64,000 bases of DNA from positions 91,080,501 through 91,144,500 of the forward strand of contig JALMGJ010000001.1 of NCBI GenBank assembly GCA_023362775.1, in the 5' to 3' direction. The DNA comes from Charina bottae (Eukaryota > Chordata > Lepidosauria > Squamata > Charinaidae). Positions 22,703 through 34,748 of this stretch are shown here, one piece after another. The notes below the pieces were generated by a model that was given only the letters and a program-made list of their open reading frames with translations, did no database searches and was not told the origin of the DNA. The first letter of the stretch is position 1. Each line of letters begins with the position of its first letter. A program made the translations under genes and the position numbers.

Positions 22703-23036
22703 ATTAAAATACAGTGAAATGGAAAGTTGGGGTGACTTTTGTGAGAAGAGAAACCAGGAGATAAAGGGAACTTCCACATCACCATGGCTTCCACACCCCA
22801 ATTTTTCAAAAGCAGGGAATGATCTTCAAGCCTGCCAACCTCCAAACAGAGATAGAGGAGGAAAAATCATTGTTTGGCCTTGAACTGCTGCAGCACCTGC
22901 AGCCACAAAAATCCCTTCACTTCCATTCCCTTAAGTGAAATAAAATAACTCAGTGTGGAGGGACATGGTCCCACCCACTGACCTATTATATCTGTTCATT
23001 TATGGAAAGGTTCAGGCCAACACATATGTCACTCAC

Positions 23037-23117
23037 CCAGTCCTCCATGTGCTTGCTCAAGCCTGGAGTGAGAATTCTGTCCTTTCCAGCAGTGACCATC
23101 AGGGCAGGAACCGTGAT
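23037..23117 (-). CDS. EPHX2: EPHX2 exon with catalytic acid Asp
   Basis: Acceptor ctaaatccacag, donor gtgagt. Exactly 27 codons: ITVPALMVTAGKD then RILTPGLSKHMEDW. The Asp of GKD aligns with human Asp496, which orients the catalytic histidine. The family motif around it is PALMVTA-KD. Phase 0 on both sides. Confidence 0.96.
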
Positions 23118-23463
23118 CTGTGGATTTAGAGATGCAAGGAGAGTTGAAGCCATTTGCAGTGGTGATCAGCTAACATTGACACATGAACACATCAGCTATA
23201 CGTTAACAGCTGTATATTAACACACTGACAAATGTTAGGAGCTTTTCTCAGAGATGGGCAGAGCAGAGGAAGCTGAGGGACAGTGCAGCTGTTAAATCTG
23301 AAGGAAGAAATCATCACTCTTGGGAGACCAAAGTCACATAAAGTTGCTCATAAAGATCAAGAAAGGAAGATTTATGGTTGTAGTGCAAACTCCTGAAAAG
23401 TAGCTATGTTTGCTGCCATAGTGTCAGCCCTTCAAGGTAGACTAGGCCAGGGAACTAAAGTGT

Positions 23464-23939
23464 AGGCCAATACTACTTTTATTGTAAATATATAGTAACA
23501 GAATCTTGTAAGCCTGAATGTAATAAAAGGTTAAAATGCATAAAAGGTAAAGGTTCCCCACCCCCCACATTTGTGCAGTCGTGTCCGACTCTAGGGGCCG
23601 GTGCTCATCTCCGTTTCTTAGCCGAAGAGCCAGCGTTGTCCGAAGACGCTTCCGCGGTCATGTGGCTGGCATGACGCGCGTGGAACGTTGTTACCTTCCC
23701 ACTGAAGTGGTACCTATTCATCTACTTGCATTTGCATGCTTTCGAATTGCTAGGTTGGCAAGAGCTGGGGCTAGTGCGGGAGCTCACTCCGTCACGCGGG
23801 ACTAGGGATTTGAACCTCCGAACTTATGATCTTCCGATCGACAAGCCTGGCGTCTTACCCGCTGAGCCACCACGCCCCCCAGGCCAATACTACTTTTATT
23901 GTAAAGATATAGTAACAGAATCTTGTAAGCCTGAATGTA
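23464..23939 (-). mobile_element. Sauria-type SINE with unusually long flanking repeats
   Basis: SINE body 23542-23880 on the minus strand (tail aaaggtaaaggttcccca, head ending ccaccacgccccc). It is flanked by 59-bp direct repeats, 23464-23522 and 23881-23939, differing at one base. About 20 bases (taaaaggttaaaatgcata) lie between the left repeat and the tail. In an EPHX2 intron. Confidence 0.88.
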
Positions 23940-25271
23940 CTTCCCCCTCCCTCCCTTGATCTTCATGAGAACAAGGGAGGGTCTTGTCTGGGATGTTTTC
24001 TCAGGTTATATTTCTGCCCTGGACTCAGCCTTCTTTTATCTGATCCTTGTCTTGGTATTGGCTCTTCCTCCTGTCCCTCAAGGCCATTTCCTCTTCTCTC
24101 TACAATAGACTGAAAATCCTGTGGCATTTTAAAACACAAAAAAATGTATTGAAGAATGAACTTCAATGGACTTACATCCAATTTTGTCAGATTCATGATG
24201 TAATATATCTAATTAGCAGGGCCACAGACATTTCCAAAAAATTGGGGGCCAGAAAATCCTGAAAAATAAGACAGCAGTAGTAGGCTATAAACCCTTTGAA
24301 AATTTCAGAAGAAGCGGTCTGGATTTCGCATGAGCACCGCACTTCTCAGCTATTTTTATTTTTGCATCTCTTTTCCGGCTGAGATGTGTCTGAAACAGTA
24401 GCAACTGCTTTAATGAGTCAGTAATCCAAAGGTCAGCAAAATTATGTGTAACAGCCTAGTGCTGTGTCTGAAAATGTGCCTACCCTTTTAAATAAAAGGC
24501 AGAAGCAAGATGGGGTGCTAGAGATCATTCTGTAGGATCAGGTAGCCCCCTCCCTAATTTCTCTTCAAGGAAATGCATGTTTTATGACTCACCAACCTCA
24601 ATGTAGCACCATTTTGTGAATAGGCAAGCCATGGCAATCATTCCCCCAACATGCTGTCAGCATTTTGACTGCACCCACTAATTCAAAATGATTTCCTATC
24701 CTTCCAGGAATCCAACACTGTGACTCTTACATGAATGAAGAATGTTTTTGCCAGAAGGCACAGGCACAAAGCAAGCTCAACTCATCCCCATGACAGCTTC
24801 CTGTCATTCCAAACAACAGCTTAATCTTGTAGCTTGACAATGAGGGATGCTGATGAGATGAACAAGACTTTGCTAGGCAGAGAACCTACACTGGTTTTAT
24901 AACTTAATATAGAATCCACACATTCTTGGCTATTAAGCTGTGCAATTGGTGGAGACAGATTTTATTCAATTTTATTATTTTATTTTTCCTCTCCATTTTA
25001 TGTTTTTGTATTTGCTGTTTTAACCAAGGCTGAATTGAAAGGGAAAATATGATTTGCAGAACACATAGGCTCCAAATAATAGCACCTCATTAAACTGAAT
25101 GTGGGATTTTCCAGGAAAAGACTCAAGCTCTTAATAACCTTTTCCCCTTTGAATCTGGATTGCTGCACAGCCCAGACTGAACATTGTTAAAATAGTCTGC
25201 AACTGCTTTGAAATGTTTTATGGGGAGTATATAAATGCTTTTAAGCACTGAACATCAGAAAAATGCTGATA
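23940..25271. other. EPHX2 intron, no recognised element
   Basis: AT-rich intronic sequence; no exon with valid splice sites and EPHX2 similarity was found here. Confidence 0.5.
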
Positions 25272-25279
25272 GTGTAGAC

Positions 25280-25584
25280 CAAGGCTTTCCAAAGTTTTCC
25301 CGCGGCGACACACCAACCGCCATTGGTGTGTCGCCGTGGGAAAACCCGGAAGCGCCGCCATTGCGGCAGCGCGCAAAAACCCGGAAGCGCTGCTGCCGCT
25401 TTAGATTTTTGCGTGCCGCTGTGGCTGCTGCCGCTTTCGTTTTTTGCGCGCCGCCATTGGTGTGTTGCCGCGGGAAAACCTGGAAGCGCTGATGATGATC
25501 AGCGCTTCCGGGTTGTGTGGCGACACACCAGACTGTGTGTGGCGACACACTTTTGTGTCGTGACACACAGTTTGGAAAGCTCTG
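25280..25584. mobile_element. hAT-like CAGRGCTTTCCAAA element, copy 3
   Basis: Ends CAAGGCTTTCCAAAG and TTTGGAAAGCTCTG; perfect duplication GTGTAGAC (25272-25279, 25585-25592). Interior close to copy 1 (ccgcggcgacacaccaaccg). EPHX2 intron. Confidence 0.88.
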
Positions 25585-25900
25585 GTGTAGACAATGCAAC
25601 TCAGGGCTGGATGAGGAACAGGAGAGTTGGAATTTGAATCTTTCAACTTACATGGAGATTGGTGGGTGACTTGAACCAAGACTGACACCCAAAGGTTTGG
25701 GGAGAACAAAATGAACATGCAAAGAACCCACCAAAGTCACTTTAAGATTTTCAGAGGAAAGACAGGCAGGCAAAAATGAATAACGGGGTTTCTCTTAGAA
25801 GGCAAGGGGAGTGAATCAAAAGTTATTAAATGTTGGCACATGAAATAACAAGTCTGAGGGCTACTTTATACCACAATGGAGAGGAATGCATTGTCTACAG

Positions 25901-26193
25901 CAGGGCTTTCCAAAGTGCCACCGCTGGCGACACACCAGCGGCGGCGGCAGTGTGGCGGCAGCACGGGAGGGGGGGTGCGGCGGCGCGCGCGTCCACGGCG
26001 GCGGCACGGGGGGCGTGCGGCGCGCGCGTGCACGGCGGCGGCAGTAGCCTCCACTAAAACACGGAAGCACTGATCTCACGCCGCTGCTGCCGTTGTGCAC
26101 GCACGCACCGCCACTTCCGGGTGGTGTGGCGACACACCACGCTGTGTGTGGCGACACACTTTTGTGTCGCGACACACAGTTTGGAAAGCTCTG
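25901..26193. mobile_element. hAT-like CAGRGCTTTCCAAA element, copy 4 (CGG-rich)
   Basis: Perfect duplication GTCTACAG (25893-25900, 26194-26201). Interior is CpG-dense with alternating cgcgcgcgt runs. EPHX2 intron. Confidence 0.9.
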
Positions 26194-26803
26194 GTCTACA
26201 GCATGCATCGGAGGAAAAAAAAAACTCCAAAAACCTTGATTGGAATGAACAGATTTTCCCCCAGTATAAATCACAGGAATATGTATTAAAGTCTACACAT
26301 TTGTGTGAATAGGTGGAGGCAGTATTTGTCTGTGAACAAAAAAAGAACAATGTGGGATGGCCAGATCCAATTTTTTGTTTCAGCCTTGCTCATTTCTATC
26401 CGCAGCCTTTTCCTTATGTTCCTTGAGGGAATGTCAATGTATCCCTTGAACTGAGCTAGATTTTTACTTATGTCTTTGTAGTTTTCTTGGCAATAATATG
26501 GAACTGATTTGTCATTACCACCTTCTGATTTTTGTTTTTCCTTCCCAGTCTATAGTTTTGCCCTGGGATTTCCTGGTGTTCCCTCATCCGTGTATTAACC
26601 ACATCTGACTCGACTTGAGATCAGCCAATGTTGGCCATTATTAACTCTTTCAGGGAAGAGGCGATGGGATCAACATCAGAGTTAGGAGCTTTTGTGGGAA
26701 GTTTCTGAGCTTTGTGCCATACCAAAGAAAAATAAAAAAGAACGATTATGGGAACTTCCTTCCTGAAGGGCCAAGGCTGTTTGATGTTCCCTTCAACCCT
26801 CAC

Positions 26804-26873
26804 CTTTCTGCCCCGGGCAGAAGCATTCCAAAACGAGTTTCTTTCCATGTTTCGGTACCAGTTCAGTGGGCCC
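26804..26873 (-). CDS. EPHX2: EPHX2 exon with second lid tyrosine
   Basis: Acceptor cctctttcag, donor gtgagg. One base completes Arg, then GPLNWYRNMERN and SFWNASARGRK. The Tyr of NWYRN aligns with human Tyr466, one of two lid tyrosines that polarise the epoxide oxygen. 70 bp, ends at a codon boundary. Confidence 0.95.
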
Positions 26874-27694
26874 CTGAAAGAGGCAAAAAGGGAAAAAAGC
26901 AGGACTTAGCATAATCTTTTCTGGGCCACCACCAAACTCCAAGCGTCTATACCAAATACCGAGTCCTCCCAATACAAACATGTAGATCTAAGGAACATTT
27001 CTACCCCCTCACTCACAGTCAGTAACTTTTGTGGTTTTTTTTGGGCTGACATTGGGAGGAAAGAAAACTTTTCTGGCAGCTGCTGCCTGCCATTTCTTAC
27101 TTCTCCTCTCACCTCTCATCCCCCAACAGAATGCAAAATTCTGCATTGCATTAAAAATGCATGGTTGGGCCGGCTTCCTGTTTCAAGGAAGTGATAGCCA
27201 GAGAAGAGGGAAAAGGAGGTCATGACCAAAAATAAAGAGGAAGGAGACCTTAAAGGTACATTTAAACAAGGTAATATTTGCCCATAAATTCAGTTTTAGT
27301 TATCCCTTGAGTTGATGAAAACCAGCTGCCATTGAATTTGAAAGACACTGGCTGAAAATAATTTTATGAAAACTGTTGAATTCCTGTTCTTTTTATTTCC
27401 ACCACTTTTCTCTCTTCTCCACAGCTCAACAGTTGCCAGTCAGAGACCCCCTCAGTTGAGAATGATGGTCTACCAATCCCTATGGTTTGTACACAGCAAC
27501 ATCGAGTAGAACTCTCCCTCTGCAGGCAAGAGTATCTTACATAAATTTGCCCATATATATTCTAAAGCTAGTGGCCATTACCATTCATTGTCTTGAGCAA
27601 TGAAATTAACAAACTATTGCTTCAGTATAAACAATGTGGGTGTTGGGCATACCTGCCCAATAAAACAGAAGTGACACATGCAAACCTGCATTAC

Positions 27695-27797
27695 CTGAAT
27701 CCAGATTTCTGATACTGTTGTACATAGTACTGGAGGACTGGCTCTGGAAGAAGACAACTTGGAGGTGGGTCTTCGGGAAGTCCCACCAGCATCCCCC
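27695..27797 (-). CDS. EPHX2: EPHX2 lid exon (GGMLVGLPEDPP)
   Basis: Acceptor ttctgtgctgcag, donor AG|gtaatg. Two bases finish a Gly codon, then GMLVGLPEDPPPSCLL and VLQYYVQQYQKSGF, ending with two bases of Arg. The QYYVQQ-KSGFR segment is characteristic of the EPHX2 cap domain. 103 bp. Confidence 0.95.
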
Positions 27798-28079
27798 CTG
27801 CAGCACAGAAAAAGTTGTAATGAAAAGTATTGCATCTGCTGCCTCAGTTGCAAATGGCAGACCTCAAGTCTAAGCTAGAAAGCTCTTTCAGAATAAACCC
27901 CTTCGCTTGTTTAACCTTCATGTTTAGTATCATGTTTTCCTCTCCCTGAATCATTTTGAGACTAACCGGCACTAATAACAGAGGCACAGAGCCTTATGTG
28001 CAGAAGTACAGAGTACAGTTGACTGATGCGCTTGGCTCCTCAGAACAGATTAAAAGCTTGAATGCAATAGGTAGAGGCC

Positions 28080-28165
28080 AAAATTCCCAGAGTCCCCTCC
28101 GGAAATGGGGGGAGATGGGCGGTGATATAAGTTAGAAATATAAATATAAATAAATAAAATGCAAA
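28080..28165 (+). mobile_element. L2 LINE 3' tail fragment
   Basis: ccagagtcccctccggaaat, gggggagatgggcggtgata, then (ATAA)n: the extreme 3' end of the 17090 L2 family. Confidence 0.75.
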
Positions 28166-28837
28166 TGCCCTCTAATAGCACTGGATCAGACTGTCCTGCT
28201 ACCTATATCAATGCACGAAACACTCCACTTCAGAGAAAAAGCCTGAAACATTAGGCTTTTTGGAGGCAGTATCTGCAAAGTAATACTATTTAAATCAGAG
28301 TCCACAACCTGTGTTCCCCCAAACGTTTGGTTGCAGGACCTAGAACCTGTCTGGAGGTCACTGCCAACTGCAATTTTCAGTGTGGTAAGAGAATAAATTT
28401 TTAAATAAAAGGTAAATATGCTCTCAGGTCAAATTCTTGGTGAGACATGGACATGTCCATGGGGTTTCCTTGGGAGAAATATGGATGTGGTTTGCCATTA
28501 CCATCTTCTTCTTCTCCTTTCAACTTCCTAGTCCTATAGTTCTGGATTTCTGGAGGTCTCCCATCCAACTACTAACCAGATCCAACTCTGCTTGGTCGTT
28601 GTGGTTGTTTTTACTTCTGCTATGGTCGTAAGCAAACCTAACTGCTGGGATAAATGATTAAATGCACGGGAAGTATCCAATTTTAATTTAATGTGTATCA
28701 AATGTTATTGTTGCTCTGGGTCCATACACTTTGGGGCATATAGCCCCCGGCATACCATGCCAAAGCAAATTACAGCCCCTCCCAGAAGTTGTCAATGAGC
28801 TCCAGGGGAAAAGGAACATCCACAAGAAAACTGTAGA

Positions 28838-29182
28838 GAGCCAGTTTGGTCTAGTGGTTAAGGCAACGGGCTAGAAACCAGGAGTCTGAGAGTTCTAGTC
28901 CCGCCTTAGGCATGAAATCCGGCTGGGTGACTTGGGCCAGTCCTTGTCTCTCAGCCTTAGGAAGGAGCCAATGGCAAACCAGGAGTCTGAGAGTTCTAGT
29001 CCCGCCTTAGGCCTGAAAGCCGGCTGGGTGACCTTGGGCCAGTCACTCTCTCTCAGCCCAACTCACCTCACAGGGTTGCTGTTGTGGGGAAAATAGGAGG
29101 AAGGAGTATTAGGTATGTTCGCCACCTTGAATTATTTATAGAAACAATAAAGGCGGGATAGAAAACAAACAAACAAACAAAC
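28838..29182 (+). mobile_element. tRNA SINE with duplicated internal unit
   Basis: Head gagccagtttggtctagtgg; then the segment gagagttctagtcccgcc through gggccagtc occurs twice, separated by ccttaggaaggagccaatgg. Standard 3' end with (CAAA)n. AAACTGTA duplication (28828-28835, 29183-29190). EPHX2 intron. A three-unit relative is at 56762. Confidence 0.85.
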
Positions 29183-29482
29183 AAACTGTAACTTGCATTA
29201 GGTTTATTTATAAAATATACTGTGTTTTAGAAATTGCTGGGTGGTGTTTGGGCTGCATTTGAACTGCAATAACAGCTGTAATGAAAGAGGAAGATGCAGA
29301 TCCTGGAAAACAGAATTTCTGGAATAGAAAGTTGTAACACTTTCCCCCCAACCCCCTTTCCCAAACAACTTATTTTGCCTTAAAACATTTAAGAATGTTT
29401 CCTTAAATTCCTCCCTTGCTTGTATGTAAACAGAAAATGGGAGATTTGCTCTGAATTCTTTTGAACTGAAATTCCTGGCGAA

Positions 29483-29587
29483 GAGCCAGTTTGGTGTAGT
29501 GGTTAAGGCTCCAGGCTAGAAACCAGGAGATTGTGAGTTCTAGTCCCGCCTTAGGCATGAAAGCCGGCTGGGTGACCTTGGGCCAGA
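29483..29587 (+). mobile_element. tRNA SINE, 3' truncated
   Basis: Head and body to ctgggtgaccttgggccaga, then replaced by a GACA/GACC repeat. Sits within 160 bases downstream of the EPHX2 exon at 29646 donor site. Confidence 0.85.
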
Positions 29588-29618
29588 CAGACGGACAGAC
29601 CGACCGACCGACCGACCT
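29584..29618. repeat. (GACA)n/(GACC)n microsatellite
   Basis: gacagacggacagaccgacc followed by more GACC units, adjoining the truncated SINE. Confidence 0.9.
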
Positions 29619-29645
29619 CCATTCATGGGGGTTGCAATCTCTTAC

Positions 29646-29694
29646 CTCGCTTATTAACTCCAGATACATCAAGAAAAGTTCCCTCCATTTTATC
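29646..29694 (-). CDS. EPHX2: EPHX2 short lid exon
   Basis: Acceptor ctttccttacag, donor gtaaga. 49 bp: DKMEGTFLDVSGVNKR plus one G that starts the Gly finished by the next exon. This part of the lid is poorly conserved in the family, so the call rests on splice signals, phase and position between two certain exons. Confidence 0.85.
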
Positions 29695-30404
29695 CTGTAA
29701 GGAAAGCATTTTGAATTAAATGTGGCAAGTGAGAACCCTTAGGGGAGAGCAGGGAAGGATTTGAGAGATGTGCCACGAAGATACACTGAGCCAGACTGAT
29801 CATTTTTTTCTTCAATGGGTAAACCAATTTTAATCCAGGAAGTCCTTAATTTTGTATTTGGTATAAAATTGTGCCAGTTAAATCAAATCAGCATAATTCA
29901 TGCAGCATTAGCAGCCATGTACTGTAGCACAGCCCTATATTCTGTCAAATTCTCCTGAGCTCACTACTACTCTCCATTGGAGATGAAGAGACATGATACC
30001 ACCACACATATGCTAAGCCTAGGAATCTGTTTTCAGTTCCACGACTGAACAAATTCTGGTTCTGTTTAAAAATCTACTTTTGGTTTACCCTTTTATTTTA
30101 GGAGCTTAATTTAAGGGGTAAAGCTTTTTGGCTTTTTTTTTCAAAATGGAGAAACAAATACCTTAAATGTTCTCTTACAGAGAACCAGAAATCTACCAGG
30201 CATTCCAAGTTCCTCCTCCTGATCCCTATGCTGGACAAATGAAAAATGTATTTCTGGCCATACTTGTGCGAATTTAAGCTAGAGGGCATAACGTGTCCAA
30301 AATTGTCAATCCCAATGTACTTCTTCACAGACTTTTAGCATCCACTACCATCTGAGATCCCTTCCTTTCCCTTTGGGACAAAACCATCCATGCAGAGGAC
30401 TGAC

Positions 30405-30479
30405 CTCCTTCTTGCTAGATCGGATAATAATCTTCAGAGTTCGGTTTATATCTTTCTCCAGTTCAGCCTCTGCAATTCC
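30405..30479 (-). CDS. EPHX2: EPHX2 lid exon (GIAEAELEKD)
   Basis: Acceptor cttgctcctgcag, donor gtcagt. Exactly 25 codons, GIAEAELEKDINRTLKI then IIRSSKKE. Matches the GVAEAELE segment following QEP in vertebrate EPHX2. Phase 0 on both sides. Confidence 0.94.
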
Positions 30480-30708
30480 CTGCAGGAGCAAGATAAAAAA
30501 ACAGGTTATTCAAATTGCTCTTTAAAGAGCATGGGAGGAGTTGAACAGTTCTTTTTTCTTTGCCACCCAGCATCCACTACCTAAGAAGATCCCATGACTC
30601 CTTATCTATGAATTTATTATTCAGTTCTTTGGCCATTCCCACCAACTCCACCCCATCCCTGAAAGCCTGCATCATTAACTGAAATACCATCAGTGGAATC
30701 GTCAAGAA

Positions 30709-31004
30709 CAGAGATTTCCAAACTTTTCATGTTGGTGACACACTTTTTAGACATGCATCATTTTGTGACACACTCTTACAGCAGGGCATCATTTCGCGAT
30801 ACACTCTTACAGCAGGGCACAAGGCAGGCACTAGGACCTGCGTGGAATCCTGGCAGGGCAGGTTTGGAGGCAGCAAGGCACAAGGCAGGCACTAGGACCT
30901 CCGCGGAATCCTGGCAGGGCTCGGAGGCAGCAGCAGCTGCGAAAACACCCAGACACTGCAGCCGACACACTAACATGTCCGGACACACAGTTTGGAAAGC
31001 TCTG
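30709..31004. mobile_element. hAT-like CAGRGCTTTCCAAA element, copy 5
   Basis: Ends CAGAGATTTCCAAAC and TTTGGAAAGCTCTG; perfect duplication GTCAAGAA (30701-30708, 31005-31012). Interior has two copies of gcacaaggcaggcactagga. Shares its interior type with copy 8 at 40915. Confidence 0.88.
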
Positions 31005-31012
31005 GTCAAGAA

Positions 31013-32614
31013 AAATGTTACTGTTCAGCCATGCCCTTTTCCAGGATATACTATTCTATTCCTCTTTCATCTCCGCAATGATTTCATTTTCCCCCCTACA
31101 GCAAACTCTCAGGGATCTCGGCCTGTGAGCATGCCCAGTTGTTACTAAAGTGTTTTGAGAAGATTTTGCCTCAAGAGTTTTTTTATTCAAAATACTCCTT
31201 TATGTGTGCTTCCGCAAACCTTAAGCCTGCTGGAACGTTCTGCACAGTTGGCTTTGTAAGGAATTAAGGGCCTACATTCAGAGATTTGTGACAGCTGCTA
31301 GGTACAATCTATGTGGTATGAAGGGATCTAAATGGCTTTTTTATTTATTATGTCTATGAGCCAACTAGAGTTTCCATAATTTGGCAGTATATAAACACTG
31401 GGTAATAAATAAACCTATAAAACAATTAGGCAAAAAAAGGAGAAGGCATCTATTAAAACCTTGGAAAGAAGAGAAAAACATACCAGAACCTAAGACTAAG
31501 GCACAGCAGGAAAAAAAATGGGGGGGGGGGGAGGGGAACTGTTATCATGCCAAAATACACCTTAAGGAGGACATACCAGGACTCCCCATTTAGAGAATAG
31601 CTCTGATAAGAGGATATAAAGGTATCTCTTTGAAGATTATCACAGGGAAACAAGTTTGTATTGCAGGATGTCTTTCAAAATATCCTGTTGTTCCCAAACT
31701 TGATGTCTTGCAAATGTTTTGGCCTTCTACTACCTCAACCAGCATAGCCTTTGGATCAAAGGGGCTGAAATCCAACACACCAGATTGGGACAGGCTGATT
31801 TAGGGCTTTTGCAAGTAATACCAAGACCTTTGAATGGTGTTCAGAAGAAGCTGTTCAAGCCCTGCATTCACACTAAACCAGTTCTACCCCAACTTCTCCA
31901 TTTATTTTAGCTGTATCTCCAATACAGCTCCCTTTTTTGCTTGTCCCCAAAGCCCCAGTAGTTAACTTGGAATAAAATTTTAAAGCAAATCAAGTCACTT
32001 GCACTCATAAATTACACGTTGGCTAGGATGATGAGTGAAAGACTTGGCATCTTGTACTACTCTTTTTTTCCTGTATTTTCCCCTCTCCAAGAGGCTCCAA
32101 GCCTATCTATGCCAATTCCTCTCCTGTTCCTTGCCCCAGCTGAACAGCAGGGCTGTTTGTACAGCACAACACTTGATAGGCCCTTCTCAGCTTGCTTCAC
32201 TTTTGTACAGCTGCCCTCTGAGGAAAAAGGGGGCACTACTCTTTTGGCAATTGAACACCTCTGTTGATTTCATTTTGCCTAATGTAATAAAACAGAAAGG
32301 GAAACAAAGAAGAAAAATGTGCATTTCTGAGATACAAATATCTCCATAAAGCAATTCTGAAGTTATATTTTCTTAGCCCCCTGACAAACTCATTAATCAT
32401 ACAAAAAGGCTTCATTTTTCTATTTCTTCTTCTCGATAGAACATTGCCCTTCATAAGGGTTGCCCAAATTTTCATGCCGCTTCTAAAAATATATAATTTG
32501 GACCTGGAAAAGAAGAACGTACATGCTCATGTCACATTTATGAACAAGTGTTTCTCCCTATCCAAGAGAGGCAAGCTTTTCAGTTATTTTATTTTACTTT
32601 TTGAATATTTAAAG
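31013..32614. other. EPHX2 intron, no clear element
   Basis: Includes a G-run at 31519-31536 and a diverged MITE-like patch near 31690-31780 (caaatgttttggccttctac). No exon seen. Confidence 0.45.
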
Positions 32615-32622
32615 TTCTAAGC

Positions 32623-32995
32623 CAGGGCTTTTCAAACTTTTGCCGTTGGCGATACACCAACGGCCGGCCCACAAAAACCCAGAAGCGCCGGTGGGTGCTT
32701 CTGGGTTGCTGCGGTGGCGGCAGCAGTTGCCCCTTTTCGGAACTGAAAATGCCCTCGGTTCCGGCAGGGAGGCGAAAAGCCTCGCCGTGCATGCACACAG
32801 AGCCGGGATTCCTGGCGCACAGCTGATCGGCGCGGGGGGCGGGGGTGGAAATTCTCCGCGCTAATCAGCTGTGCGCCGGGCCCGGCAGCATGCGCACGCG
32901 ATTTTCGCCTCCCTGCCAGAACCGAAGGCATTTTCGGGGTCCCCGGAGCCTGCCCTTTCGAAGGGGCAGCGCTTTCTCCAGTTTGGAAAGCCCTG
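32623..32995. mobile_element. hAT-like element, copy 6 (outer layer of nest)
   Basis: Starts CAGGGCTTTTCAAACTT after TTCTAAGC (32615-32622). Its right end, TTTGGAAAGCCCTG at 32982-32995, is not followed by its own duplication because an L1 inserted there. A second copy of the end, TTTGGAAAGCTCTG at 35033-35046, is followed by TTCTAAGC (35047-35054). This reconstructs the original element. Interior is CG-rich and differs from other copies. Confidence 0.85.
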
Positions 32996-33508
32996 TTCTT
33001 TTTTATTATTATTTTTTATTTTCAAGATATATATTTAAAATACAAAAAAGAAAGAACTATAGATTAGATAGAAAACAGAACTGAAGTAAAAAGAACAAAC
33101 TATAAAGATGTGAATAGAAAGAGAATATAAATAAGGCGACTTCCGACTATCTCCGATACAGATATAAGATTATATACAAATCTAATCTCTTGCAAATAAT
33201 TAACCTAACAAAACATTATTTCTATTACAACAAATCGTTCAATCTTTAAAACCCAAAATCAAGACATCACTTTTTTCAGTTACAAGCAAATATTCCAAAA
33301 GTGGTTGCCAATTTGATATAAAAGTAGAAATAGAATGCTCTCTTATGAAAACTGTTAATTTAGCCATCTGAGCCAAGTCCATTAATTTAACAATCCAGTC
33401 TTCAACTGTAGGCATTGGCGGATCTTTCCATCGTTGAGCATATAACAATCTTGCTGCCGTGATCATATACAGTAGCAGAACTACATGTTGTTTCTCTAAT
33501 TGGTTTTT

Positions 33509-33903
33509 GTCAGAACTCTGGCAGAGTCCTGCCACTGAGACGGGGTTATGTGGATTGGAGTGAAAAAAAGAAACATGCAAGTGACAACGGATCCAGAGGA
33601 AGACAACCCATTAACACCAACCTCCGAGCGCTCCCACTACACATCACCGATGATGGCCGTCTGAGTACCAAAAGACATTTACATGACACGGTCCGGTCCG
33701 GGAAGACAGGAATGGGAGGGGTGAATACTCCAGGTTTAGGAATGTTTAAAATGTCAAGCCTTGCCTAAAACAAACTACTCGAGTCTTTCTTTCGTGTCAA
33801 GCTTCATGTACCTTAATAAAACGGTTTACTGCTTAGCAAGTTCGTGTCTGTCGATTTGCTTAAGAGAAACGTTTGTTAGGACAACGAAGTGGAGCACCTT
33901 ACA
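33509..33903 (+). mobile_element. Solo LTR inside L1
   Basis: 395 bp from TGTCAGAACTCTGG to GGAGCACCTTACA (TG...CA ends), interrupting L1 text that resumes on both sides. Flanks gtttt (33504-33508) and ctttt (33904-33908) suggest a short duplication. AATAAA at 33815-33820 supports plus orientation. No internal genes; family not determined. Confidence 0.7.
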
Positions 33904-33950
33904 CTTTTCCATCAAACCTAAAAGAAAAAGTTCTGGCTTTCTTTGTATAT

Positions 33951-34580
33951 TTACTTTAAGAATCTTCTGAATAATAATACATATTTGATCCCAAAACTTT
34001 TTACTTTCTCACAAGTCCACCAAAGATGGCAAAAGGTTCCTTTATCCTGTGAACATTTCCAACAGACATTAGTTATACCACTATACATTTTTGATAACTT
34101 ATCAGGAGTTAGATACCAACGATACATCATTTTATAAAAATTTTCTTTCAAATTATAATTCAACGTAAATTTCAAACCTTTCGTCCACATATTCTCCCAT
34201 TGGTCCAGCATAATATTATATCCAAAATTCTTAGCCCATTTAATCATACAATCCTTAACTTGTTCATCTTCCATGTTCATCTGTAACAAAATCTTATATA
34301 TCTTAGTAATAACATGATCATCATTTATACATAAATCCATTTCAAATTGTGTTATTTCATTAACAAATTTATATTTCTTTTTATCTAGTTTAAAACATTC
34401 CATCAATCGTATATAGGTGAACCAATGACATATAAATCCATCAGATTCCAACATTTCTCTTGTTTTAAATTTAGGTTTACCCCGTTCAAACTTTAACAGG
34501 TCTTTATATTTTAGCCAACTGCATTCCTTGCATTTCTCTTCTGGTAATTGCTTCCTGAGGAGAAAACCATAATGGTACAT
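33951..34580 (-). pseudogene. L1 ORF2 C-terminal fragment
   Basis: 209 codons open on the minus strand. Contains MYRWYLTPDKLSKMYSG and the Cys-rich CWKCSQDKGTFCHLWWTC, hallmarks of the C-terminus of L1 ORF2 in reptiles. The reverse transcriptase domain is absent (5' truncated), and the solo LTR lies downstream. Not functional. Confidence 0.85.
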
Positions 34581-34748
34581 TTGGAGACAGTCTTACCTTA
34601 TAATTATTCCAAACTCTCAATAAGGCATTTCTAATAAAATAATTTTTAAAATCCTTATTAACTTGAACTTTGTCATACCATAAATAAGCATGCCACCCGA
34701 ATCTTAATTCATGTCCTTCCAGTTGTAATAATTTCTTATTCTCCAGAG

